DNA of 51,598 nt from a virus. A program made the translations under genes and the position numbers. The DNA lies in IMG/VR virus record IMGVR_UViG_3300024505_000296, positions 1 through 51,598 of that record; one strand, given 5' to 3'. This document shows positions 11,216 through 18,015 of the stretch, one piece after another. The notes beneath the pieces are model-generated. The model saw only the letters and a list, made by a program, of their open reading frames with translations. It made no database searches and was not told the DNA's origin. Position 1 is the first letter of the stretch. The number at the start of each line of letters is the position of its first letter.

Positions 11216-11775
11216 AACCGTGGATACAGAACGTAAGCCTTAGCGATGTCCGTAAGGGATTCCACATCGACGCTGGTATCAATTCTATGTTGATCCAGAT
11301 CGTAGATCCCGGTATGGAGTTTCCTACACCTTCTTATCAATTCCGCGAGGTCCATCAATTTGAATTCTTGGATGTCGAAGAAAAAGATGAGGTCTTGGAA
11401 GAAGCCATGCGATGCTCGCATGAGCAGGCAGCTGAACTAGTACGACTGCTAGAACATGCGATGGAACAGCATATGAATGTAGTTGTCCATTGTGTAGCCG
11501 GAGTCTGTCGTTCGGGTGCTGTCTGTGAAATCGGTGTCATGATGGGCTTCCGAGACACAGAAGCTTTCCGTAGCCCTAATCTTCTAGTCAAGCATCGCAT
11601 GATGAAACAGTTAGGTTGGACCTACGACGAGAATGAACCTCATACCATCAATGGTTATACTACTGATGCGGGGATCGTTCTTCCTAAGACCATAGACTGG
11701 GATACTGATAACGAAAAGGTCTTTACACTAGCGGCAGAACGTCGTGAGCGTAGACAGCGTGAAGGCGATATTTAA
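11212..11775 (+). CDS. Cys-based phosphatase (dual-specificity/PTP-like)
   Basis: The 187-aa protein contains the signature HCVAGVCRSG (93-102), that is HCx5R with nucleophile Cys94 and Arg100. The upstream beta/alpha pattern fits a PTP-type fold. The general-acid Asp is not certain. Small phosphatases of this type occur in T4-like phages and could dephosphorylate protein or RNA ends. Start overlaps the preceding frame by ATGA; GGAG lies 11 bases upstream. Confidence 0.78.
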   Translation: MKPWIQNVSLSDVRKGFHIDAGINSMLIQIVDPGMEFPTPSYQFREVHQFEFLDVEEKDEVLEEAMRCSHEQAAELVRLLEHAMEQHMNVVVHCVAGVCRSGAVCEIGVMMGFRDTEAFRSPNLLVKHRMMKQLGWTYDENEPHTINGYTTDAGIVLPKTIDWDTDNEKVFTLAAERRERRQREGDI

Positions 11776-11814
11776 ACTGTGGCTTTTTTACAACAGCCCT
11801 GTAACCTATTTTGG

Positions 11815-11843
11815 TTGACAGGGTTTCTTTTTGGTGCTACAAT
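11815..11843 (+). promoter_or_regulatory. sigma70 promoter
   Basis: TTGACA (11815-11820) and TACAAT (11838-11843) are 17 bases apart. The predicted start is near 11850, 29 bases before the 11879 ATG, and drives the 11879-13397 operon. Confidence 0.88.
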
Positions 11844-11878
11844 AGACAAAGAATGAAAGTAAAAGAAAGAGGGCGAGT

Positions 11879-12313
11879 ATGTCAGTATTCAAAGATTTGA
11901 TCGGAAAAAGAATCAACGGAGTGTTCGTTGGTAACGAAAACTGGAGCCTTGTGTTCCGTACGACCGATGGTAAGTTCTATCGTTACGACACTAGAAATGA
12001 TTGCTGTAACAGTGTGTGGGTAAATCATATCACTGGTGTCGACTGTGTGGGTAAAGGCGACTCCTTTGACATCATCAAAGGTGCTCTTGTTATCGACACC
12101 GAAGACAAAGGATGGGGTGAGAACCGAAGCGACGACGAAGACGGTTACGAAGTCATCCAAGATGGCTTCTGGACTATCAAGACCGACCGAGGTTATATCG
12201 ATATCGAAGTTCGTAACAGCCACAATGGTTACTACGGCGGCGACATCGAGTTCCAAGAAAACGAAGGTGTTTCAGATATCGACAACTTCAAACAAGTATT
12301 AGAAGATTTTTAA
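11879..12313 (+). CDS. Conserved phage protein (DUF7448-like)
   Basis: A 144-aa acidic, beta-rich protein. The start VFKDLIGKRINGV, an RYDTRNDCCNSVWV segment and a C-terminal ITGVD/FWTIKTDRG pattern resemble a widespread small phage family annotated DUF7448. No catalytic motif. First gene of an operon with a metallophosphoesterase and a kinase. Confidence 0.65.
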   Translation: MSVFKDLIGKRINGVFVGNENWSLVFRTTDGKFYRYDTRNDCCNSVWVNHITGVDCVGKGDSFDIIKGALVIDTEDKGWGENRSDDEDGYEVIQDGFWTIKTDRGYIDIEVRNSHNGYYGGDIEFQENEGVSDIDNFKQVLEDF

Positions 12314-12327
12314 GAAAGGAGGGCACA

Positions 12328-12933
12328 ATGCCTAGTGTATTTTTAGTTAGCGATACGCACTTTGGTCACGCAGGTGTGTGCCGCTTCACACGTAACGACG
12401 GTGTTACAAAGTTGCGTCCATGGACTGATCCAGACGAAATGGATGAAGCTATGGTCAAGGCTTGGAACGAACGTGTCAAGCCCACGGACAAGGTCTATCA
12501 TTTAGGCGACGTGGTTATAAACCGCAAGGCAATGAAGACATTGGCTCGGTTGAACGGTGACAAGGTCTTGATCCGTGGTAACCACGATATCTTCCGTGAC
12601 GACGAGTACAGACAGTACTTCCGTGAGTTACGAGCATATCATGTTATGAACGGGATGATCTTAAGCCATATTCCTGTACACAGTGACAGCTTGGGACGTT
12701 TTGGTGTTAACATTCACGGACACTTACACGCAAACCGCGTTAAGAAAGCTCGTGGCGTTGATGCTCGCACAGGAGAAATCTTGTACAGCGAGGAAAACGA
12801 TGTTCGTTATCATTGCGTCTGCGTAGAACAGACTCCGGACTTTGCGCCTATATTGTTTGAAGATGTTATCAAGAACATCGAAGCAGAAGGTGGAAGTGTT
12901 GGATTTCGAAACGGCAACGGTCCGGAGATGTAA
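12328..12933 (+). CDS. Calcineurin-like metallophosphoesterase
   Basis: The 201-aa protein has the complete five-block signature: Asp9-x-His11 (SDTHFGH), Gly60-Asp61, Gly84-Asn85-His86-Asp87, His114 and Gly131-His132-x-His134. A binuclear metal phosphoesterase is therefore expected. AAAGGAGGG precedes the ATG. The next gene, overlapping by one base, is a polynucleotide-kinase-like protein. In bacterial Pnkp, a P-loop kinase and a metallophosphoesterase are fused for RNA end healing, so a split version is possible. Confidence 0.9.
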   Translation: MPSVFLVSDTHFGHAGVCRFTRNDGVTKLRPWTDPDEMDEAMVKAWNERVKPTDKVYHLGDVVINRKAMKTLARLNGDKVLIRGNHDIFRDDEYRQYFRELRAYHVMNGMILSHIPVHSDSLGRFGVNIHGHLHANRVKKARGVDARTGEILYSEENDVRYHCVCVEQTPDFAPILFEDVIKNIEAEGGSVGFRNGNGPEM

Positions 12934-13397
12934 TGCCAAAATGTTATCAACTTATCGGAGTCCCAGGTAGTGGAAAATCTACCTGGGTTTCCAATCAAGA
13001 GTGGGCCAAAGATTGTAGTATTGTATCCACCGATGCATGGGTAGAAGATTACGCAAAACGAATGGGAAAAACTTATTCAGAAGTTTTTACTGAATACATG
13101 CCTGTAGCAGTAAAGCTAATGGCTGATCATGTTGTCAAATGCCGTCAAGATGGTATAGATATTATTTGGGATCAGACTAGTACTACTGTCAAAAGTCGTG
13201 CCCGAAAATTCAATATGTTGCCAGAATATGAGCATATTGCTGTAGTATTCCGTACACCCGAGCATACAGAACTCATGCGTCGGCTGATGAGTCGACCTGG
13301 TAAAGAAATTCCCGAACACGTTATTACTAGCATGATCGACGGATGGGAAGATCCAACTGAGGAAGAAGGATTTAAAGAAATTTGGTACGCTCAATAA
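12933..13397 (+). CDS. P-loop kinase, polynucleotide-kinase-like
   Basis: A 154-aa protein with Walker A GVPGSGKSTW (9-18), then STDAWVEDYAKRMGKTYSEVF typical of the PNK/zeta-toxin-like phage kinases, DQTSTT with the expected Asp, and an Arg-rich lid (RRLMSRPGKE). Substrate may be a 5'-OH nucleic acid end or a nucleotide. Last gene before a strong terminator. Confidence 0.8.
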   Translation: MPKCYQLIGVPGSGKSTWVSNQEWAKDCSIVSTDAWVEDYAKRMGKTYSEVFTEYMPVAVKLMADHVVKCRQDGIDIIWDQTSTTVKSRARKFNMLPEYEHIAVVFRTPEHTELMRRLMSRPGKEIPEHVITSMIDGWEDPTEEEGFKEIWYAQ

Positions 13398-13422
13398 AAG
13401 GACCCTAGGGTCCTTTTTTTTT
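13395..13422 (+). terminator. Rho-independent terminator
   Basis: A palindromic stem AAGGACCCTAGGGTCCTT is followed by at least eight T, directly after the kinase stop codon. The perfectly self-complementary stem and long T-run make it strong. Confidence 0.92.
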
Positions 13423-13440
13423 GACTTTTTTTTGGAAATC

Positions 13441-13448
13441 AATAAATA
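13441..13448 (+). promoter_or_regulatory. Late promoter-like AATAAATA
   Basis: Seven of eight bases match TATAAATA. Predicted start near 13454, about 19 bases before ATG 13473. A GGAGAAATAAA ribosome-binding site follows. Confidence 0.5.
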
Positions 13449-13472
13449 CGCATATAATCCTGGAGAAATAAA

Positions 13473-14024
13473 ATGCTGCTTGGCCTTGATGACCTCAGGT
13501 TTAATCAAGAATGGTTAGACCTTTTGAAAAATGATCCCGTACATCCCGATATACCTATACATGATCGTTTGATCGATGGTCGAACTGTGTTTGCTTTCGC
13601 ACCAGAAGGCACTCCGGTAGCTATGGTCTGTGCCAAACTATCAGATCATATTAACAAATCAATGACTGATATCCTTAGCCCTAGCCAACAGAAAATGGTA
13701 GCTATGTTCTATACCGTATTCCGTTTGCCTGGAGCAGCAGGCAGTGTCGGAGCCGATATCATCAATCAGGCTATCGCATACTGTAAATCTCAAGGTGTAG
13801 AACAACTTTACACTCTAAGCCCAATCCCTAGCCTCAGGAAAAATTTCGTCGAAATGCCCACAGAAGAAGAAATTAGAGAATACATACAAGCTCGTAAAGA
13901 TCCTGTAGCTCGTTTCCATTTGGGCAATGGTGCTCGTTTAGCTGGTGTTAATTTCGCAGCCGATTCTAGTCCAAAACGTTTGGAAGAAAGCTGGGGGATT
14001 ATGGTGAACTACGATTATTCTTAG
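13473..14024 (+). CDS. Malonyl-CoA decarboxylase catalytic domain, stand-alone
   Basis: The 183-aa protein matches the C-terminal catalytic (GNAT-fold) part of malonyl-CoA decarboxylase, which makes acetyl-CoA and CO2 from malonyl-CoA. Visible hallmarks are TLSPIPS with Ser116, the block DPVARFHLGNGARL with His149, and the C-terminal WGIMVNYDYS. Ser and His of these blocks are the catalytic residues in the family. The usual N-terminal helical domain of ~200 residues is missing. It may act on malonyl-CoA to alter fatty acid metabolism or transfer acyl groups. Such a gene is very unusual in a phage. Confidence 0.82.
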   Translation: MLLGLDDLRFNQEWLDLLKNDPVHPDIPIHDRLIDGRTVFAFAPEGTPVAMVCAKLSDHINKSMTDILSPSQQKMVAMFYTVFRLPGAAGSVGADIINQAIAYCKSQGVEQLYTLSPIPSLRKNFVEMPTEEEIREYIQARKDPVARFHLGNGARLAGVNFAADSSPKRLEESWGIMVNYDYS

Positions 14025-14067
14025 CTCGTTTTAAATTTTGGCGTGTGCTATACTAAATCATACCTCA

Positions 14068-14075
14068 GATAAATA
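14068..14075 (+). promoter_or_regulatory. Late promoter GATAAATA
   Basis: Seven of eight bases match the T4 late consensus. Predicted start near 14081, 28 bases before ATG 14109. The same octamer occurs at 17019, 28360 and 44203. Confidence 0.6.
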
Positions 14076-14108
14076 ACTTTGGACGGAGCGTCCTTGATTG
14101 GTGGATTT

Positions 14109-14753
14109 ATGCGCAAACGTATAGCTCTTTTTCTCAGCCACCCAAAATGTTCGATTCAATGCGGCAACGGCATGATCAGGGCCCTAAGCCCACATTACGA
14201 TTTCAAAATTTTCAGCAAACACAGTCTAGAAGATGACTTCTTCGACGATGTCGATATAATCGCCATGCCCGGAGGCATAGGTGATTCCGACAGCTTCTTC
14301 AAACTTTTCAAAGAAAACGGTGAACGAGTCAAAGAATTTATAGACAACGGCGGATATTATTTGGGCATATGTATGGGCGCCTATTGGGCTGGCAGCAGAT
14401 ATTTTGATATACTAGAAGATGTAGATGCTGAACAATATATCACACGCCCAAACACAGACACAAGAAGGCCTCACCCAAAAAATATGCCCGTAGTTTGGAA
14501 CGGTCAAAAAACCAATATGTATTTCTACGATGGCTGCGCACTAGTAGGCAATAGAAATAAATTCCAAACCATAGCCACATACAGCAACGGTGATCCTATG
14601 GCTATCATACAAAATCGTATAGGAGTCATCGGGTGTCACCCTGAAAGCGAACCACACTGGTTTGAATTACAGAGCTGGATGAAAGGCAAATATCATAACG
14701 GTGTTCATCACCAATTACTGCTTGATTTTGTTGACAGGCTAACTAACAGATAG
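14109..14753 (+). CDS. Class I glutamine amidotransferase-like (BPL_N-type) protein
   Basis: A 214-aa protein of the GATase1-like fold, closest by eye to the BPL_N (biotin-protein-ligase N-terminal) type: AMPGGIGDSD, the nucleophile elbow GICMGAYWAG with Cys88, and a distal GCHPESEPHW with the His-Glu expected of the triad. No synthetase domain is attached. ATG 14109 follows GGTGG; an upstream TTG is less likely. Substrate unknown. Confidence 0.75.
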   Translation: MRKRIALFLSHPKCSIQCGNGMIRALSPHYDFKIFSKHSLEDDFFDDVDIIAMPGGIGDSDSFFKLFKENGERVKEFIDNGGYYLGICMGAYWAGSRYFDILEDVDAEQYITRPNTDTRRPHPKNMPVVWNGQKTNMYFYDGCALVGNRNKFQTIATYSNGDPMAIIQNRIGVIGCHPESEPHWFELQSWMKGKYHNGVHHQLLLDFVDRLTNR

Positions 14754-14759
14754 TACACT
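14731..14759 (+). promoter_or_regulatory. sigma70 promoter inside the end of the GATase gene
   Basis: TTGACA (14731-14736) and TACACT (14754-14759) are 17 bases apart. Predicted start near 14766, 22 bases before ATG 14788. Confidence 0.78.
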
Positions 14760-14787
14760 AGTCTAATAAAGTTACAAAGGTTTTATT

Positions 14788-15012
14788 ATGGACATGAATT
14801 CACTGGCTGTTTGGTTAGCCGGTTGCGTACTGTTTTCGTTAGGCGTAGTTGTTATCATGGCGGCTGTTATCGTCATTAATAATTTGATCCACAGATTTTG
14901 GAAACCAGTTACATTTTTCTATACACAACACGGATTATTTCCTACAGTAAGATTTGTTACACAAGAAGAACTGATACAAATAGAACAGGAAAAGGAAAAG
15001 AAAAATGTCTAA
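14788..15012 (+). CDS. Small single-pass membrane protein
   Basis: A 74-aa protein with one hydrophobic segment at about 8-32 and a charged C-terminal tail (QEELIQIEQEKEKK), predicted N-out/C-in. AAAGG precedes it. It overlaps the next gene by 8 bases, so translation is coupled. Function unknown. Confidence 0.75.
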   Translation: MDMNSLAVWLAGCVLFSLGVVVIMAAVIVINNLIHRFWKPVTFFYTQHGLFPTVRFVTQEELIQIEQEKEKKNV

Positions 15013-15226
15013 CCTAATATGGAATTCAACACTAGACAGCATATATGATTGTGAAGTTACCAGGATCGACGAACGTACTGGTCTGCTCAAGGTAACTAAT
15101 AGTGAGTCCAAGTCTGTACTTTTAGAAAAAACCGTAGGTCTCAGTTACGGTTCAATATTTGGTCCAGATGTAGAAGATGTCGCGATTTGGCAAGAACTAG
15201 CCGTCAAAGCCGTAGACAGCCAATAA
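15005..15226 (+). CDS. Small hypothetical protein
   Basis: A 73-aa acidic protein with a beta-rich pattern (CEVTRIDERTGLLKVTN) and no recognised family. The start overlaps the membrane protein gene, with AGGAAAAG upstream. It is followed by stem-loops. Confidence 0.7.
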   Translation: MSNLIWNSTLDSIYDCEVTRIDERTGLLKVTNSESKSVLLEKTVGLSYGSIFGPDVEDVAIWQELAVKAVDSQ

Positions 15227-15228
15227 TA

Positions 15229-15251
15229 CGTTATTGATTTTTTCAATAACG
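15229..15251 (+). terminator. Stem-loop, possible terminator
   Basis: CGTTATTGA and TCAATAACG pair over 9 bp around a five-T loop, two bases after the 15226 stop. No T-run follows, so termination would be weak, or the hairpin may stabilise the mRNA end. Confidence 0.5.
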
Positions 15252-15271
15252 CTCATAGAAATATTTTTAGA

Positions 15272-15295
15272 AAAAACCTATTGATTTAGGTTTTT
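15272..15295 (+). terminator. Terminator hairpin whose loop is the next -35 box
   Basis: AAAAACCTA (15272-15280) pairs with TAGGTTTTT (15287-15295). The six-base loop TTGATT (15281-15286) is the -35 element of the ahpC promoter. The T-rich 3' arm makes it terminator-like. Confidence 0.6.
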
Positions 15296-15310
15296 AATAG
15301 ACTATATAAT
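15281..15310 (+). promoter_or_regulatory. sigma70 promoter of the ahpC-ahpD operon
   Basis: TTGATT (15281-15286) and TATAAT (15305-15310) are 18 bases apart. The predicted start near 15317 leaves a ~45-nt leader with AAGGAG before ATG 15363. Confidence 0.83.
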
Positions 15311-15362
15311 AACTGTATAGAGCAAAAGTTCTATCAGGTTTTAACACACACAAGGAGAAAAT

Positions 15363-15902
15363 ATGAAAACCGTTGGTAATAAACTAGACCCATTTGTGAT
15401 CACTGGCGTCAAGCCTGGTCAACCCGAAGATGCTTTCTTCGATATCACACACGAATCATTTCCAGGCAAGTGGAAAGTAATCGTGTATTACCCAAAGGAC
15501 TTTACATTCGTATGTCCTACTGAAATCGTAGCCTACGACAAATTGTCTAAAGATTTCGAAGACCGTGATGCTGTATTGCTAACTGGTTCAACAGACAATG
15601 AGTTCTGTAAGGTAGCTTGGCAGAACGCACACGAAGATCTCAAGAAGATTACTCACACACAGTTTGCTGATACACAGCGTGGCGAAAACAGTTTGATCGA
15701 ACAGCTTGGTGTATTTTATGCTCCAGCAGGTGCCGCACTTCGTGCCACTTTCATTGTTGATCCAAACAATGAGATCCAACACGTTACTGTTAACAACTTG
15801 AACGTTGGTCGTAGCCCAGAGGAAACTCTACGTATCCTCGACGCTCTCCAAACTGGCGAGTTGTGCGCATGTAATCGTAAGGTTGGTGGCGAAACTCTTT
15901 AA
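15363..15902 (+). CDS. ahpC: Alkyl hydroperoxide reductase / peroxiredoxin AhpC
   Basis: The 179-aa thioredoxin-fold peroxidase has the active site DFTFVCPTE with Thr48 and peroxidatic Cys51, near-full family length, and a C-terminal ELCACN with Cys168 and Cys170. The two C-terminal cysteines are the arrangement of actinobacterial AhpC (for example M. tuberculosis), which is reduced by AhpD. An AhpD gene lies two genes downstream. Strong AAGGAG site. It should remove H2O2 and organic peroxides in the infected cytoplasm. Confidence 0.95.
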   Translation: MKTVGNKLDPFVITGVKPGQPEDAFFDITHESFPGKWKVIVYYPKDFTFVCPTEIVAYDKLSKDFEDRDAVLLTGSTDNEFCKVAWQNAHEDLKKITHTQFADTQRGENSLIEQLGVFYAPAGAALRATFIVDPNNEIQHVTVNNLNVGRSPEETLRILDALQTGELCACNRKVGGETL

Positions 15903-15912
15903 TAGGTGAACC

Positions 15913-16320
15913 ATGCTTGAGTGTTTGATATTAGGTGACAGCATAGCAGTAGGTACTATCCAGGCTAGACCTGGTTGTGTTGAAATGGCCAAAGGTGGCA
16001 TCAACAGTTGGCAATGGAACAAACAATTCAGCGATCGTCCGGCACTGGACGGAATGGAATATAAGTTTGTTGTGATCAGTCTAGGTTCGAACGATCACAA
16101 AGGTGTCAACACAGAAAAGGAAATACTTGCTATCAGAGAAAAGGTAATCGCTAAACACGTTTACTGGATCCTTCCTGCTATCAAACCAGATGTACAAGCG
16201 ATCGTACAAAAGGTTGCGGGTAGGTATGGCGATACTGTCCTACCGATCCGCACTCTTTCTAAAGACGGCGTACATCCTACAGGCAAAGGTTACAAAGAAA
16301 TAGCAGAGACACTAAAATGA
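15913..16320 (+). CDS. SGNH/GDSL-type hydrolase-like protein
   Basis: A 135-aa protein with block I ILGDSIAVG (Ser10), a SLGSND block corresponding to the GxND oxyanion motif, and a C-terminal DGVHPTGKGY with the Asp-x-x-His pair. This is the SGNH hydrolase pattern in a small version; substrates may be acyl or acetyl esters. It sits between ahpC and ahpD and overlaps ahpD by four bases (ATGA), so it belongs to the operon. Confidence 0.78.
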   Translation: MLECLILGDSIAVGTIQARPGCVEMAKGGINSWQWNKQFSDRPALDGMEYKFVVISLGSNDHKGVNTEKEILAIREKVIAKHVYWILPAIKPDVQAIVQKVAGRYGDTVLPIRTLSKDGVHPTGKGYKEIAETLK

Positions 16321-16832
16321 CAACATGGGTAGATCAAATCAAAGAGGCATTGCCAGATTATGCCAAAGACACTAGACTTAATCTGGACGCGGTTATTAAT
16401 CGCAGCACATTGGATCCAATCGAGGCAAACGGTTGCGCACTCGCCGCAGCCATGGCTACCGGCAATGGAAAGCTGGTTACATTCATTCAGTCTGGGATTG
16501 AAGACACTGTTGAGCGCGATGCTGCGTTGACTGCTGCCGCTATCATGGCACAGAATAACGTATGGTATCCATATGTTGAAATGGCTGATGATGCAAACCT
16601 CAAAGGTTTGCCAGCACAGCTACGCATGAATGCTATTGCCAGCCACGGCGGTACTACCAAGGCTCGTTTTGAATCATATAGCCTTGCTGCCAGTATCGTA
16701 GGCAAATGTCATTTCTGCGTCAAGGCGCACTATGAAACACTCAAGAAGGAAGGCTACACAGTAGAACAACTTCGAGACATAGGACGCATTGCCGCAGTAA
16801 TTACATCAGTGGCAAGAGTATTAAATTCATGA
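16317..16832 (+). CDS. ahpD: AhpD-like alkylhydroperoxidase
   Basis: The 171-aa protein aligns along its length with AhpD. The N terminus (KEALPDYAKDTRLNLD) and AAAIMAQNNVWY are typical. The redox centre is KCHFCVKAH with Cys131, Cys134 and His138, preceded by Glu119, matching Glu118/Cys130/Cys133/His137 of the M. tuberculosis enzyme. AhpD passes electrons to AhpC and has weak peroxidase activity. Overlap with the SGNH gene implies coupled translation. Confidence 0.93.
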   Translation: MTTWVDQIKEALPDYAKDTRLNLDAVINRSTLDPIEANGCALAAAMATGNGKLVTFIQSGIEDTVERDAALTAAAIMAQNNVWYPYVEMADDANLKGLPAQLRMNAIASHGGTTKARFESYSLAASIVGKCHFCVKAHYETLKKEGYTVEQLRDIGRIAAVITSVARVLNS

Positions 16833-17023
16833 ATGTAAAACGTATCAGAGTCTATAAAAGCACAGGGAGAAGTCCGGACTATATAAGTGTAGGAAAAAGT
16901 TGGCCTACATATGGTCCGGGCCAGACCCCGCCTAAAGAATCTCGCACAGACGAAGACTTTCGCCTGGAGCAAGAACGAATCGCTAGAGCAATTGAACAGG
17001 CTAAGAGCGGTTTGGTAAGATAA
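16829..17023 (+). CDS. Small basic hypothetical protein
   Basis: A 64-aa protein; N-terminal half resembles a substrate-like or DNA-contacting strand (KRIRVYKSTGRSPDYISV) and the C-terminal half is a charged helix. Starts in the overlap with ahpD (ATGA). No family recognised. Confidence 0.65.
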   Translation: MNVKRIRVYKSTGRSPDYISVGKSWPTYGPGQTPPKESRTDEDFRLEQERIARAIEQAKSGLVR

Positions 17024-17026
17024 ATA
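17019..17026 (+). promoter_or_regulatory. Late promoter GATAAATA
   Basis: Overlaps the stop codon of the 16829 gene and lies next to a strong sigma70 promoter, so the outer-membrane protein may be made both early and late. Confidence 0.55.
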
Positions 17027-17027
17027 G

Positions 17028-17056
17028 TTGGACTAGATTTACAGTCACACTATAAT
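17028..17056 (+). promoter_or_regulatory. sigma70 promoter for outer-membrane protein
   Basis: TTGGAC (17028-17033) and TATAAT (17051-17056) are 17 bases apart. The ~69-nt leader holds two hairpins, CATAGCA/TGCTATG and CTATAGTC/GACTATAG (17096-17114). Confidence 0.85.
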
Positions 17057-17131
17057 ACATTACTCCATAGCAATACTGCTATGCGTGTCAATATTCTATA
17101 GTCAAGGACTATAGCAACTAGAGGAAGTAAA

Positions 17132-17809
17132 ATGAAGAAAACTTTACTACTGTCTGCGGTAGCAGTTATCGCACTGGCGTCTGCCGGTATCGCTGCTGAT
17201 CTACCAAAGAAGAAGAAGACTGAGCCTGCTGCGGCTGCTCCAGTCGTATCAGCAGTGCCTACTGAAAAACCAGTACAAGTAGCCAGTGCTGATACCACTA
17301 TCGCTCTTGGATTCGGAATGGAATCTAATGACGGTGTTTACGACACCGCTAACAAGTATGCCTATAAGGTAGCTGTTGAGCGTAACATCGGCGGTGGTGC
17401 GTTTGTTGGTGGTAATTTCCAAACCAGCCAAACACAACCAAACAATGGTGCTATCAAGCAGAACATCGAAGTCATCGGCGGCTACAAGCTGCCAATGGGT
17501 CCTGTATCTGTCAAGGGAAGTTTAGGTGTCGGTGAACGTTATACCGATGGCAATAACTTTTCTTACTATGTTGCTCGTGCTGGCGCAGACTATAAGCTGA
17601 CCGACTCGATCACATTGAACGCTGCTCAATATCGTTATCGTAATGCGTTCGACACTACCAACAACTATCAGAGCCACCAAATCGGCACTGGTATGACTTT
17701 CAACTACACGCAGAATCAGGCCATCTATGCCAATGTCTACCGTAACCTAGACAGCGGTTTCAATGTCACTGACAATGGTGTAGAAATGGGACTTAAGGTT
17801 TCTTTCTAA
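17132..17809 (+). CDS. Outer-membrane beta-barrel protein
   Basis: The 225-aa protein has a Sec signal peptide (MKKTLLLSAVAVIALASAG) with cleavage at AGIAA-D or nearby. A Lys/Pro/Ala-rich periplasmic linker follows (25-55), then alternating amphipathic strands ending in SF. The C-terminal Phe is the BAM insertion signature. The mature start AADLP is typical of alphaproteobacterial Omp25/31-type proteins. A phage-encoded barrel could alter receptors and block superinfection, or serve the host surface. Own early and late promoters and terminator. Confidence 0.85.
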   Translation: MKKTLLLSAVAVIALASAGIAADLPKKKKTEPAAAAPVVSAVPTEKPVQVASADTTIALGFGMESNDGVYDTANKYAYKVAVERNIGGGAFVGGNFQTSQTQPNNGAIKQNIEVIGGYKLPMGPVSVKGSLGVGERYTDGNNFSYYVARAGADYKLTDSITLNAAQYRYRNAFDTTNNYQSHQIGTGMTFNYTQNQAIYANVYRNLDSGFNVTDNGVEMGLKVSF

Positions 17810-17815
17810 TTAACT

Positions 17816-17846
17816 GAAATAGCGGCGAGAGTCGCTATTTCCTTTA
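17816..17846 (+). terminator. Terminator after outer-membrane protein
   Basis: GAAATAGCG (17816-17824) pairs with CGCTATTTC (17833-17841), 9 bp, followed by CTTTAT. The T-run is short. Confidence 0.65.
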
Positions 17847-17874
17847 TATCATTTTCATGATTTTCACTATGTTT

Positions 17875-17904
17875 TTGAAGTTGGTTTTCCTGTAATATTA
17901 CGAT
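17875..17904 (+). promoter_or_regulatory. Possible promoter of the pqqA-like gene
   Basis: TTGAAG (17875-17880) and TACGAT (17899-17904) are 18 bases apart. Just downstream an imperfect dyad CATACT/AGTATG (17906-17925) could be an operator or a leader hairpin. Confidence 0.45.
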
Positions 17905-17943
17905 ACATACTGTACACAAGTATGTTTCATAAAGGAGAATATT

Positions 17944-18015
17944 ATGTGGACCAAACCAGAAGCAGTTGAAATGCGATATGGTTTCGAAATCACTATGTAC
18001 GTGATGAATCGATAA
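17944..18015 (+). CDS. pqqA: PqqA-like precursor peptide of pyrroloquinoline quinone
   Basis: The 23-aa peptide reads MWTKPEAVEMRY then GFEITMYVMNR. PqqA peptides have a Trp-x-x-Pro start and the core E-x-T-x-Y whose Glu and Tyr are cross-linked by PqqE to build PQQ. Here Glu15 and Tyr19 hold those positions, with the GFExTMY form known from proteobacterial PqqA of 23-24 residues. A perfect ribosome-binding site (AAAGGAG, six bases before ATG) and an immediate strong terminator show a single-gene unit. No pqqB-F genes are in the window, so the host must supply them. Confidence 0.9.
   Translation: MWTKPEAVEMRYGFEITMYVMNR

Noticed and set aside
13421-13458. sigma70 promoter from TTGACT and TATAAT after the kinase terminator
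   Set aside because: The spacing is 26 bases. The AATAAATA late-like box is a better candidate for the 13473 gene.
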